Assembly (NCBI RefSeq): GCF_000213175.1
Contig: NW_009799179.1
Span: 8,936,480-9,000,479, forward strand
Origin: Neurospora tetrasperma FGSC 2508
Lineage: Eukaryota > Ascomycota > Sordariomycetes > Sordariales > Sordariaceae
DNA length: 64,000 nucleotides
Direction of reading: 5' to 3'
Each line of letters begins with the position of its first letter. The first letter of the stretch is position 1. The position numbers and the translations under genes were made by a program. The notes under the pieces were generated by a model. The model ran no database searches. It was not told the origin of the DNA and saw only the letters and a list, made by a program, of their open reading frames with translations. Positions 1-11,551 of the stretch are shown here, one piece after another.

Positions 1-1880
1 AACACTATCGGACTTGGAAACAGTGTCGTACCATTGCAGGGCGGAATTGTGGTCTTTTATTGGAGACCGTCTCGCTCCAAACAAAATAAGACCCGGCTGA
101 AGGGTGGTGAGAAATTGCGGTATGTGCTTCGACTGGACTGGACTGAACTGGACTGGAACGTGATTTGGAGGTCGCAACGTAAGTAACCCCGCGCATCTTT
201 TTCCCACGGAAGAGTAAAACTGAAGTATGCGGACAAAGTGCGGGACGGAATGAAAGCACTACTGCTGCCTTCATCTGACTATGCATGTCTTGGGGCAGGT
301 ATCAGTATAAAAGTTAGTACTTATACTTTTGCAATGTCAAGCTGTTTACTCGCCGAAGAATGTTGGACATGAATATGAGAGTCGCAGGTGAATACATGAC
401 CAGGTAATTACACGTTTAGGTTGCTACCTTGGCAGAAGACCGAAATTGTCTAAGGATTGTAAAGTGGAAGTGAAGTGCTTGCATCAGTGGAACTCCAACA
501 ATGGAAGCGTCCGGGAACCCCCCTCCCCTGGAACCCCCTTTGTTCTCTTTCTTCCACAAAGTCTCCGCTTCTTCGCTGGAGGCTGCTGTTCCTAAGCTTT
601 CCATTGGAAGCTTTTGGTGGCCGCTTTGGAAGGTTGCCAGGGTTATGGTCAGATTCCCCATCTCAGCGGGCAGCATTCGCGGCGATGTGGTCCTGACGGA
701 ATGGACGGCCATTCACACGGACGGCTGCAGCCTGCATCTTCCACTTGCTGCCGGGCTGCGCTAACATCTTGTCCGTCAGGTACGGATTACCTAGGTTAAG
801 TTAGTATGTATATGTAGCAGCTGCAGGTGCAGCAGATGCCCCTCGCCTGGGTTGCTGGTTCCATTTCATCAGGTTGTGTTAGTTTGTGCATCACACCTGG
901 GCAACCGTAGAGTAAAAGTAAAAATAAAAATAAAAATAAAGGATTGTTCTCATCTCCTCTTGTTGGTTACTACCTATCCGTCCACATCCTGTTGGCGCTT
1001 TCTTGGCGGTCCCTCCAATTATCAACAAGTATATGCCGTGGTTCATATCATCATCTCAATCAATAACAGACGCCCTTCTTTTTCGGGCGGCGCATGCCTG
1101 TCCGCTGAGTGCTTATGTACAGGGACCCCCTCCCGCCCCCCCTAAAAGGAGAACCCGACCTGGATGAGGATGGAAGAGTGGAAGTGAGTGACCTGAACGC
1201 CAAACAAGCTTTTGGGACCCGACAAAAAAAGCAAGACTACCTTACGTTATTTTCGCTGCGTTACAGCACGCCGTGGTGCCATCTTTTTGCCATTTACGAG
1301 CATTTGCTAATTGTCAACATCCCCGTCATTTCAATTCAGCAGAAATTCGATCGCTTGTTTACCCCCCGGCTCCACCTCCATTTACAGACGACAGGCCGGC
1401 CGACCGATGCTTGCCCCCAGCCATCTCCAAAATCGACGAGCCTTCAACTCCCTCCTCCGTCAGCGTCAGTGAACTTGTCGCGGTCCACGGTTCACGGTCA
1501 CGGCTTACGGTCACGGTCCAGTGTCTTCGGTGTTCCTGGTGTGCTTTCATTCAGATTCTCCCAGCACGAGCCTCCTGTTTGATTGTAAGCGTCTGCTACT
1601 ACGCGCGCGCTCGACCCCCCCGCTGTTCGCGCTGGTACGGTACGGTCACGGTCACGGCCATAGATTACCACGACCTCCCTCCCGAACCCCAGAGTCGCCC
1701 AATTGCCCGTGCGGCTGCTGTGGGACGCCCTGAGCTCCCAAGTCACGACGAGACGAGCGTGTAAAGACGAACACCGACCTCGACGCTCTCCCTTCGGCCT
1801 ATCTTTTCCCGACGACCTGAAGCCCTCGGCGAAACCAACTTGTCGCCGCTGCCCCCAAAGGGCGGCCCCAGAGACTAGAC
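1..1880. other. Upstream region of the kelch gene, no gene seen
   Basis: No convincing coding region: open frames on both strands are short, overlap each other and resemble nothing known. The stretch holds simple repeats: a GACTG pentamer array at 131-160, an A-rich AAAAAT array near 917-942, and GGTCACG-type repeats near 1490-1520 and 1635-1665. An ACCTAGGT palindrome lies at 789-796. The last several hundred bases are pyrimidine-rich and are probably promoter and 5' leader of the kelch gene. Confidence 0.6.
131..160. repeat. GACTG pentamer tandem repeat
   Basis: About six units of a 5-bp motif, nearly perfect, in non-coding DNA at the left edge of the window. It is a simple microsatellite with no visible function. 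Confidence 0.7.
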
Positions 1881-4800
1881 ATGGCCTTTCTTTTCAAGTC
1901 CAAGAAGAATCACGACAGAGGGCCAGGTAGCCGAGATGGTATTCCGGGGTCGGCTTCGTCAACCCAGAGCGCGACTGCGCGCGTCAGGGACGAGAAGGGC
2001 TCCCGATCAACACCTACCGGTAGCTTGAACTCCCTCGACAATGACGGTAGCGTAGGCAGCCCGGAGCAGCAAAACTATGGCCGCCCTCGAGGCCAGACCC
2101 TCGAAGGGCAGCATCAACATCAACAACAAGCGCCCTCGCAGATGCAATCCCGGGAACCCCCGCAACAGCCGCCGAACGATCTTCCTGTAAGCCATGTTTG
2201 CCATTTTCACATGTTGAATCCTCGTCACATTGCTTTGCGCCAGGTCATTGGTCGATATGGGATGAATTTTCCTAACACTTCCAATCAATAGTTTCGCAAT
2301 GGCGCGAACCCCAACCCAATGCCAATGGCAAACCCCAACGCTTCGCTTTACCCATGGTCGCAAAGGAGGTTAACGTATACGACATCTCAACCGAGCCCCT
2401 TTCCCCGATATGGCGCCGCTGTCAATTCGGTATCGTCTAAAGAGGGCGATATCTATGTGATGGGCGGCTTGATCAACAGCTCGATGGTCAGAGGCGACCT
2501 ATGGATGATTGAGGCTGGTGGGAGTATGGCCTGCTACCCTCTCGCGACGACGGCAGAGGGTCCTGGCCCAAGGGTTGGACACGCCAGTTTGCTGGTTGGG
2601 AACGCGTTTATTGTGTTTGGCGGAGACACCAAGATTGATGAGTCCGACGTCCTCGATGAGACGCTATACCTCCTGAATACTTGTAGGACACCTATCGGCG
2701 GCTTTTTCCTCTTCAACAAGGTTTTTGCTAACCACTTTTAGCTACGCGACAATGGTCAAGAGCTCTGCCCGCCGGTCCACGACCTGCGGGTCGGTATGGC
2801 CATACTCTTAATATTCTAGGATCCAAGATCTACGTCTTTGGCGGCCAGGTAGAAGGATACTTCATGAATGACTTGGCAGCTTTCGACTTGAATCAGTTAC
2901 AAATGCCCAGCAACCGCTGGGAAATGCTGATAGCTACTACAGAGCCCGGAACTACCCCTCAAGGCAACGTTCCTCCTGCTAGGACAAACCATTCCATGGT
3001 AACCTTCAATGACAAGATGTACCTGTAAGTCCAGCCCATTCGCCATATCATTGGTGGTATAGACACTGAATAGAACTAGGTTCGGAGGCACGAACGGTTT
3101 CCAATGGTTCAACGACGTTTGGTGCTACGACCCAACGACCAATGCCTGGACTATGCTCGAATGTATTGGATATATTCCTGTCCCGCGCGAAGGTCATGCG
3201 GCCGCCATTGTTGACGATGTCATGTATATTTTTGGAGGGCGTACCGAGGAAGGAGCGGATCTTGGTGACTTGGCGGCTTTTCGGATTACCTCTCGCCGCT
3301 GGTATACCTTCCAGAATATGGGCCCTTCGCCCTCACCTCGATCCGGTCATAGCATGACGGCAGTTGGCAAGACCGTTGTGGTTGTAGGGGGAGAGCCAAG
3401 CTCTGCTACGGCAGCTGTTAATGATCTCGCCTTGGTTTACTGTTTAGACACGACAAAGATCCGATACCCACCTGATTCCGCAGGCAATTCTGGTGCCCCA
3501 AGAAATGCGGTAAGGCGGCCAAGTAACGCGACTCCTCCATCTTCGAACCAAAACTTCCCGCCCCGAGACGGTTCGTCGGGCCCTCCTGATCAGAGACGGT
3601 TGGTCGGGCCACCCGGGGATGCCGGCAACACTACCCCTCAGAACGGATTCAGAGGCCCCCCAAATCCAAACGACCAGATTGGCCCTAGAGGCCCCCCTAA
3701 TGGGCCTCCCAAACCTATGAGACCTGGTCCGCCAATGGGTCCAGCCGGCCCTCCCCCTCAAGGCCAACCTCCAAGGCCGGGTGTGAATCCAGCAGTCGCC
3801 CGAGCAAGGAACGCCTCTTCAGACAGCAGGGCGGACTCTTATCAAGGCTCCCCTACACAGTCTCCGGTCGTCCAACAAGGTCCGGTTTTCACCCAAAACG
3901 AGAGTTCCGGGTCTGTGGGGAGACATACCCCAACTCAGAACGCACCACGCTCTGCATCGTCTGCGTCACGGCAGACGGAACCCCCTGCTGCTGAAACACC
4001 CAAGTCCAAGCCTCTGAAGCAAGCCCGCACACAAGGATCGGTCGACAGCTCAACGGATGCAAGCCTGAAGCAAGCAGCCAATCGTTCTGCTTCTCCGCCG
4101 GCGCCTACTGCGAGGCTGAACAGCAATTCTATCAACCGAAGGTCATCGCAGCGGAATTCTCAAACAGTCGTACTTCTGAAGGAGCTAGACGCAGCAAGGA
4201 ATCGCAATGCCTGGTATGCTTCGGAGTTGGAATTGGCTCGTAAAGCCGGTTATGTGCCCACCGCCTCGATGAGCCCAGCGCTAGACCAACGAGCGGCGGA
4301 GACGTTTGACGACGAGGACAGGCCTTTAATCGAAGCTTTACTTGCCATGCGCACTGAGCTTGCCAATGTACAAAACTCAGTAGACAAACAGGCAGTTCTC
4401 GCTGCGAAGCAAATTGCCGAAGCCGAACGACAACGGGATGCTGCTATTCAGGAAGCGATCTATGCCAAGGCCAAGCTGGCAGCGCAGGGAGGAAGTGCCA
4501 GGAGCACACCCCAACTCGATATAGATAAAGATGGCAACGATCGTGTGGGTGAGATGAGCAAAAAGCTTGCTCAAGCCTTGAGTATCCAGAAAGATCTACA
4601 GGACCAAGTGGAACGCCTAAAAATCGACCTCGACGCCGAGAAGAAGGCCAGGAAACTGGCGGATGATACGGCCAGTGCTGCTCAGAAGAGGATGGCGGAC
4701 CTGGAGCATTATAAGCAAAAGAATTCCGGCGAGGTAGAGCAACTCAAAGCTGAAATGCATATGCTACAACGGCAGGCAAGAGAGGCTGAAGTCACAGCGT

Positions 4801-6569
4801 CGGAATTCGAATCTACGGCACAAATGCTCCGTCTTGAGAAAGATGAACTGGAAAACAAGTACAATGAGGCCGTCGGTAACTCTAAGCAAAGCGTCGAGAC
4901 ATTCCAGTCACTGCGGGAAGCGGTAGCTGCAACAACCGAAATGAGAGAGACGCTGGAAAGGAAACTCGATGAAGAGCGTGCACTCCGGGAGGAGATTGAG
5001 GCCACGTTGAACAAGCTCAAGGCTGAGCGTGAGGTTCAGGCTGCCGAATTAGCTACAATCACTCAGCGCCTGAGAGATGCTGAAGAGCGAGCCGAACGCC
5101 ATGCCAACGAGGCACGTGTCCACCGTCAAGCCGTGCTTGCCGGTTTGGATAAGATGCCGACAATGGAAAACCGTAGCCTGGGCAACGGCGACATTGATCG
5201 CACATCTGCCCTTCAAGGCCAGCTAAGCGCCGCTAATGCGCTGGTGAGGAAGTACCAGCAGGAGGCAGATTCTGCCTCAGACAAACTACGCAGTGCAGAG
5301 GAACGCATTGCTGGACTTGAGGCCTATCAAGAACAAGCCAGTCGTGAAGGCGTCTCGATCCGCAGGCAGTTGCAGAGTGCCCTAAGAGAAACCCAGTCCC
5401 TTCAGGCCGCCAACTCGGATCTCAAGCAGCAATTAGCCAAGCAACAATTAGAAACCAACGCCGTCCTGGTCCAACACAACACGCTCAAAGATATTCTCAC
5501 TGAACGTGGTATTTCACCTACCAGTGTAAACCGTCATAGTCGACTCGGCAGCCCGCGTGAGGGTTCCCCGGAGGCGATGCGCTTGCGCGAACTTGAACAG
5601 CAACTTGCCGCGGCGCAAGCTGCGCACGAGGAGACAAAGGCGTCAGCGGCAAAACAAGCGCAGGAAGCGGAGACGACGTATCGTGACAAGCTTGCCCAGC
5701 TCGATAATGACTACCAGTCAGCTGTGCACTATGTCAAGGGCACCGAGAAGATGCTTAAACAGCTTAAGGAGCAGCTGACACGCTATAAGACGGAGAACTC
5801 TCGCCTCAAGGAACAGATTGTTGAGCTTGAAGACAAGGTCGGGAGCGAGACTGGCGGCAGCGGCGCACCTGCGGATTGGGAGACTGAGCGCGAATCGCTG
5901 CAAGGGCAAGTCAGCGAGCTTCAAGCTGAGCTACAGAGGACGGCATCTCAACTCGATCAACAGCTAAAGTCTCTGCGCGAAGAGCTTGAAGATGTCCGCC
6001 AGGAACGCGATTCGGCGGCTCACGCCAGCGACGACGCCAGCCGACGTCTTGAAGCGACCAAGAAAGACCTAGAGGAGCTACAGCACGAGAATGCCCTTCT
6101 GGAGCGCCGCGCTCGGGATGCGGAGCAGAAGGTCAGCACACTGCTCGATCAAGTAGAAATGAGCGTCGACAACTACCGCAGACGCAGCCGGCAAGTCCCG
6201 AACGAAACGATCGGGGCTGCGGTGACACCAGTGGGTCCTTCAAATGAAATAGGACATGTCAGGCATGAGTCCAGCGAAGCCGAGAGCTTGTACGGGCCAG
6301 GACCCGATGCTAGAGATAGCGTCGCGCTGGATCACCTGACAAGCGAGCTCGAGACGTTGCGGAGCCGTTGGGAAACCAATAGTAAGAACTACCGTCACAG
6401 CAACGCGTTTGATTTTGAGGGCCTCGGAACTCCTACCGCATCTCTTCCCAATCAGAAGAGTGACGGTACCCTCGGTCTGAGCGAAAGTATGGCGGATTGG
6501 AGGAAGAAGAATTTCGACGATAGTCACCTTGATGATGATGAGCATCCACCGGCCGGATCTGCCAGATGA
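1881..6569 (+). CDS. Kelch-repeat coiled-coil cell polarity protein (Tea1/Kel1-like)
   Basis: Four exons give 1489 aa: 1881-2186, 2292-2682, 2742-3024 and 3080-6569. All junctions keep frame, with donors GTAAGC, GTAGGA and GTAAGT. Residues about 130-440 hold kelch blades, seen as repeated YxFGG or IYVMGG strands with downstream W and paired R-x-G-H. A Pro/Gly/Ser-rich linker covers about 460-640. A long Glu/Lys/Gln-rich heptad region, about 690-1370, should form coiled coil. This layout is that of fission yeast Tea1/Tea3 and budding yeast Kel1/Kel2, which mark cell ends and link microtubule tips to polarity machinery and formins. In a filamentous fungus the inferred role is hyphal tip growth. 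The ATG at 1881 opens a Ser/Gly/Gln-rich N-terminus and has good context. A different kelch coiled-coil paralogue is possible, so no symbol is given. Confidence 0.85.
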
Positions 6570-7757
6570 AAGAAAGGAATGCAGGGAAAGAAGCTTAGCC
6601 ATATAGGAAAAGCTAAGCGTGTAATTTGATGGTGGCGGCAATTGCACCCACCACACCAGCAAGCAAGCAGTATATCAGCGAAATCTTTTGTTTTTATGGG
6701 GGGGAACACTATGCCATGAACGAAGACGTCTTAATGTTTGATGGCTATTTTTGGTAGAGATGTGCTTAATTTTCATACATTTCTTACTTTTTCGATAATC
6801 TGATGGGGATGGGGAATGGAAGGAAATGTCATTTTGCTTGAAACACCCGAACGGTCTCTATATAGCTACTTGTTCTCGTGCTTTGGCTGCTCTGTGCTGC
6901 TGTGACATTCATTCTTGCCTACCTTCTTGTTGTTGTCTTATTGGAGACACTAATCTGATTGTAATCTTGATGGGGATTTCAATTCCGTTGATTTTCTATG
7001 GAGTTAAATGGCAAATATCCAGGCTGTTCGGGTAATGATCTTGAGTAGAGTTTAATGGTTTATCTTGGGTGACAGGATGTTAGGAAAAGAAATTCAAAAG
7101 AATAATCTTACGTTAACGATGAAGACTCAATCCATGATAGACAATTCCAGTCTGACGTATAAATGTTTCCAAAGCGAAGTACAGTTGACACTTCCAAGTC
7201 GTTGATGAAACTGCGTTCGATAACAGAGTTTGTGACTGACTACATATAGGCCCATAACTTACCGCATGTCCAGGAGTGTACACGTAGCCTAAGTTGAGAT
7301 CCCGGAAGATATCTCTATTTTTGAGATTTTGTGTTCATCGAAAAGCGAAAAGCATGACCACAACTACAACCCCATTTTGCCCGGCTGTAGTTGCTGCCAA
7401 CAATTTCTCCTTTATCTCATCCCCATTGTTCTTCTCTTTCCTCATCCGTCGAGTCATCTCGCTATACCCGCCCATTAAGAGCGTTGGGTGACGACACTCC
7501 ATGACCCTACCCGGCACACCGTATCAAGGTGAAAGGCGTGGCTCTGAAGGCATACCATTGCTCATTAACAGCAGTAACCCTGATGGCTCCAATTTCATGG
7601 ATGTAAACAACCCCCTTTCCCGATACATCCATACAGAACTTCAGAGTCTCCACCCTTCGTTTCCCGTTATCAAATCCCTCATAACATAACCTCATCATCG
7701 TCATAGCTAGACACCAATCCAACAACCCAATCTCACTCCCCCGTCCTCTTCATCTGC
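6570..7757. other. Convergent 3' intergenic region, no gene seen
   Basis: This lies between the stops of the kelch gene (+) and the Mpv17-family gene (-) and is probably their 3' UTRs plus spacer. The DNA is T-rich and the open frames are below 75 codons with no recognisable motif. Confidence 0.6.
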
Positions 7758-8771
7758 CTACTGCGCAGCAAACAAACTCATATAAACTCCCCACGCAATG
7801 CCGGCCAAATTGCCCGCCAGACTCCTCGCCGCCACCGTCTTCAACACTGCAAAGTTGACAATACTCACAAACGGCCAAAACTTCCAGCTCGCCACCAGCA
7901 ACCCCCAAAACTCGCGCTTCGACTCCTCCCAAACCCAGTTCCAGTTGACGCTATGATACTGGATCGCGTTTCCCCTTTTGAAGCTGTCGATCAAAAACCA
8001 CAGACTTTGATCGGGTGAGGCGCCGAACGAAGAGGTGGCCCGGTGCTGCATCGCGGCTTGCGTGCCGTGCATGAACATGCTGAAAAGCAACGTGTTGACG
8101 GCTGCCCCCACGGTTTGGTCGAGCAGCCATTTGATGAAGGTGTTGCCTTTGTTGAGACGCGGTTCGACGAGCGTGCCGAGAGAGGCTTCGCGGTCGAGAG
8201 CCTTTTCGTCAGAGGCGGAGGCGGAGGCGATGGCTTCGCGCGTGGGGGAGACGTGGTGGGATGGGAAGGTGGTTTCAAGGAGTTCTTGCCTTTAGAGGGG
8301 GTGTTAGGTAAGGTCACTCACTCATGGGTTGATGGCGCCGAGGAGAGGGAGGTTTCTCTCGTTCGGTGTTAGGTGAGGACGGAGGATATGACTGAATGAT
8401 GGACTGTTCCCTTGTGGCCGTCCACACCGACAAAGGGCCAAGACTTACCACAAAAAATTGGGAGGCGTAGAGATCACACCAAAGAGGAAGAACTGGAACA
8501 CTGGCACCCAGTCAATCACCAGAGGTGTCTAATCAGCAGAGTCACCAGTTGTCAGCATCAAGATCCCCAAGTACGTGCATGTTGCATTACGTCATCGCTT
8601 CCACGATGAACGTGAGCCAGAATGAGTTTCACATACACCGTCTTTGTAGGCACTGATGGCCTGGGCGAGAATGTTTGATATTCCCGCAATGACTGCCGCT
8701 TGTAGCGTGGCTTTGATGATAGGCGATGGCTCGTTATCATCTTTCTTTGCGGGAGCTGCTGGCTTGGGCAT
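7758..8771 (-). CDS. Mpv17/PMP22-family integral membrane protein
   Basis: Three exons on the minus strand, 8771-8637, 8528-8449 and 8289-7758, give 248 aa in frame with donors GTATGT and GTAAGT. The middle exon carries the family's I-D-W entry followed by an F-F-L-F-G-V helix. The C-terminus has the diagnostic W-K-F-W-P-x-x-x-x-x-N-F block, then an A-A-R and a final W-G-V-Y-M-S-L-F stretch. Proteins of this family (Mpv17, Sym1, PMP22) have about four membrane helices and sit in the inner mitochondrial or peroxisomal membrane, with proposed channel roles. This member is longer than yeast Sym1 because of a charged linker with an A-S-A-S-A-S-D run, so it may be a filamentous-fungal paralogue. 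The organelle cannot be told from sequence. A hydrophobic mini-exon lies upstream at 9164-9075. Confidence 0.85.
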
Positions 8772-9706
8772 TTTGCGATGAAAGAGGTTCCTGCTGTTTG
8801 ATGAGTTCAGTAGGCGGATCGCTTTGAAGCTAATCGTAGGGGAGTTGGAGGAGAGCGAAACGGAGTATGAGAAAACGATGAGGAGCGTGGAGGAGTACTT
8901 GTAAAATGAGTGTATTGGCTTTTTGGAGGGGAAGGAAACGAATAGACTAGAGTGTAGCCAAGGTGACGGCGGTACAGTATAGACGGACGACTAGCAGCAT
9001 AGCGCCAGATGCCCCACCGGTTGGGCAACACAACAGAAAACCGGATGAGATAAAAAGGCAACAAACGAACTTACCCAACCGATCACGAGAAAGAACGCAG
9101 CTCGGCCAATGATTTCCAACATGAGGGATATGATATTAAGAAACGCACCAAGATACTGAATCATGTTGGCGAGGAAGGTATGGCATAGACTCTGAAGTGA
9201 ATACAGGTGTCCACGACTACACCTCAACCCATCCTGTCGACGAGATGTCGGGGGATTGCACGCCTATTAGTATGCGAGCCGATAGCTGACGTACTCCGAG
9301 ACGTACTTATCAAACGGAATGCTGTGCTCGACTATCGCGATGCCCATTTAGGTAGGTAGGCCCAGGTATTTGGTTCAATGTCACCCGCGTAAGATCTTCG
9401 GGGTTGTCTTATCTATTTCCCCCTTTCCATTACATGAATGTGGTGACACCCCGGTTATATCCGGCGTAGTACCTAACCTCGTTGGTAAGTGACCGAAACC
9501 TCTTTTGGACTATTCTACCGGTTCTCATTAGACATTTGCATACGTCCGCACCAGTCACTCATTATCATACTAGCTGTGAATGGCCGAAGCTGTGGTGACC
9601 ATATGTGCCATACATCACCCGTTATACCGAGGCTTCTTCTTGTCTCTCGGCAATCATGTTTTTGATGTTTTGTCTATACCCTCGTTAGGCTGCCCAACGT
9701 CAAACT
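8772..9706. other. Promoter of the Mpv17-family gene and 3' side of YIF1
   Basis: The minus-strand leader of the Mpv17-family gene (8990-8772) is pyrimidine-rich and free of stops in the gene's frame, probably because of composition. Further upstream is a short hydrophobic open frame, listed separately. The part 9230-9706 shows no gene; it holds a GGTAGGTA-type motif near 9349. Confidence 0.5.
9075..9164 (-). CDS. Candidate small hydrophobic ORF or leader exon
   Basis: A minus-strand ATG in good context (CCAAC before it) opens exactly 30 codons rich in Ile, Leu and Phe with a single Glu-I-I-G-R interruption, then meets a consensus GTAAGT. It can be read two ways. Unspliced, the frame runs to a stop at 8991 and gives a 58-residue hydrophobic peptide ending in paired cysteines. 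Spliced to the AG before 8990, it would join in frame to the Mpv17-family gene and add an N-terminal extension. I recognise no family. It could equally be an upstream ORF or chance. Confidence 0.25.
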
Positions 9707-10800
9707 TCATGGCCGGCTCAAAATCCACATGAAAAAGAGCTGCACGATGTAGGCGTAGAAGAAGAGGAACTGTAGCCTCTGCGATCTCTTTGCCCGACCC
9801 TCGGTGGGCATGGTTTGCATAGGACCCTGGGCGTTGTTGTTGTTCTCGGGAAGAAGAACGTATTTCAGGGAGCGCATCTGAGAAACGCAGGTTAGTCAAC
9901 GAGCCAATCCGGAGAAGGGAACAGCAGCAGGGCATCATACCAAGAAGAGAGCGTTCGCAAAGAAAGTGTAACCAAAGACAGTCCAGCCGATCACACCACC
10001 AGTTCCCTTGCCGCCATTCACAATCTCGGCAATAGAGATGGTGACAATAACGCCAACAAACTTGTACCCAGAGTAAGCGACGAGGTCCAAGAGCTGCGAC
10101 TCGTTGGAGATGCTCAAGAGGTAGCATCCAAGCTTCAGACCCAGGATTTCAACGATAACCACCACTAGCGCGGTTGTCGCAATGTATCCGAACAGTTCCG
10201 GCTGGAACTGGCCACGTAGGCCCGCGATAAGGGTTTGGAGAAAGATGTAGGTGACCAGCGACATGACCGGAATATACATGTCGGGGCTGTTGATGTCGTC
10301 CCTGGGAGGCAGGTACCACCCTTCCTGACCGCCCGGGCCTACTGTCTGCTTGCGGGACCAGGGCTTATGCCTCCAGGGAAACAGGACAAGATAGAGCTTG
10401 TTTATTACGTAGGAGTTGGTGACGTTAAAGTAATGTTTGAGCGCCGAGACACTGACGAAGCGGTTGACCTGTAGCGCCGCGCGTTAGCATGCGTCTCCCT
10501 CCGCGACAGGTAAGCCGTCAGCATCCTTACATTCTGCTCGAGGTATTCCTGTCCCTGCTTGAAAGCTGTCTGTCCGAACTGCGAGGCCAGCTGCGCTGCC
10601 GGGTCGTTTATAAAGTTGCCGTACTGGCCAAACATGTTTCCTGACGGTGCCCGCCCTTGCTGTTGGTAAGGGCTTCCATCATAGCCGGAGTGAGGTTGCG
10701 ACGTGGGCGGCGGTGGCGATCGTAGCTGAGGAACGGTTGAGACGTGTTGCGGGACAGGGTGGTGTAAAGGGGGCGATTGCCCGTAGCCGGATCGCTGCAT
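9707..10800 (-). CDS. YIF1: Yif1-family ER-Golgi membrane protein
   Basis: Three exons, 10800-10531, 10468-9941 and 9877-9707, give 322 aa with donors GTAAGG and GTATGA. The first 75 residues are Pro/Gln/Ser-rich and cytosolic. They lead into the family core: F-G-Q-x-x-x-x-Q-G-Q-E-Y-L-E-Q-N, then a V-N-R-F-x-S-x-x-x-L-K-H-Y-F-x-V block. Conserved P-D-M-Y-I-P-x-M follows, then about five hydrophobic segments including Y-S-G-Y-K-F-V-G-V. The family also has the C-terminal F-x-x-Y-x-x-Q-x-x-F-M-W-x-L seen here. Yif1 works with Yip1 and Rab GTPases in ER-to-Golgi vesicle traffic. Length matches yeast Yif1 (about 314 aa). The gene is divergent from SRP101 across 751 bp. Confidence 0.92.
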
Positions 10801-11551
10801 CTTGTCGGTTGGTGAGGCTGTATAAAGTGGAAGGGAGAGTTTGGATGTTAGTCACGGTCTTGGGACTCTTTTCGCGGGTCGATCGGTATGGAATTCGTGT
10901 TGCTAGTAAGTAGGAGGTTGGTATTGCGTGCTCGTGTTGACCGCGTTGCGTGGCTTTGTCAGGCACCTAGCTCTGTCGGGGAGATGCGATGTGTTTCGTT
11001 GAATCTGGAGATGCTGTCATTGACCACATACAGCAACTTGAAGTGAACACCCTCAGGGCTCAGGTAGCTACGGTAGACCCCCGACGACCCCCCCCCCCCC
11101 CCCCACCCCTTCCCCTTCCACTCCCCAGGCCGACACCAGCGCAGCCCCTGGCCGGCCGCCTTGGCACCTCACTGCACTCGATCGCCTGCCCGCCGTGCCA
11201 AGAAATAGCCTGATGACATCTTATCGGCGCTCTATCAACCAACAAAAGTCCCGATGGCCCCACCTTCCACTTGCTAGCTCCAGCGTGTTCCAGAAGCGCG
11301 GCGCCCGGCTAACCACGCCGATGCGGTGGTGGCGGCCAATATGACAGTTTGGCTTCCATTGAGTCTGAGTGGTCTTGGACTCGAAGCACTTCCGCCCCTT
11401 TTCCTGGAATATTTACTCTTCCACTTCTCCCCTCGTACTCTCTTCCTCTTTGACGCATACAATCCGCACTCCTCCAAACGCCAATTGACATCAAAGAGTG
11501 CTCGTTATATACCAGCGTACCACTTCGAAACGGGGCACCATCTGACGAACC
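10801..11551. promoter_or_regulatory. Divergent promoter shared by YIF1 and SRP101
   Basis: The two start codons face away from each other 751 bp apart, so both promoters must lie here. A run of 17 C sits at 11088-11104, near the middle, within a C-rich stretch. No TATA element or known factor site was identified with confidence. Confidence 0.6.
11088..11104. repeat. Poly-C tract of 17
   Basis: An uninterrupted C17 run inside the YIF1/SRP101 divergent promoter. On the minus strand it is a G17 run able to form G-quadruplex-type structures in principle. Its exact length is prone to sequencing error. Confidence 0.8.
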
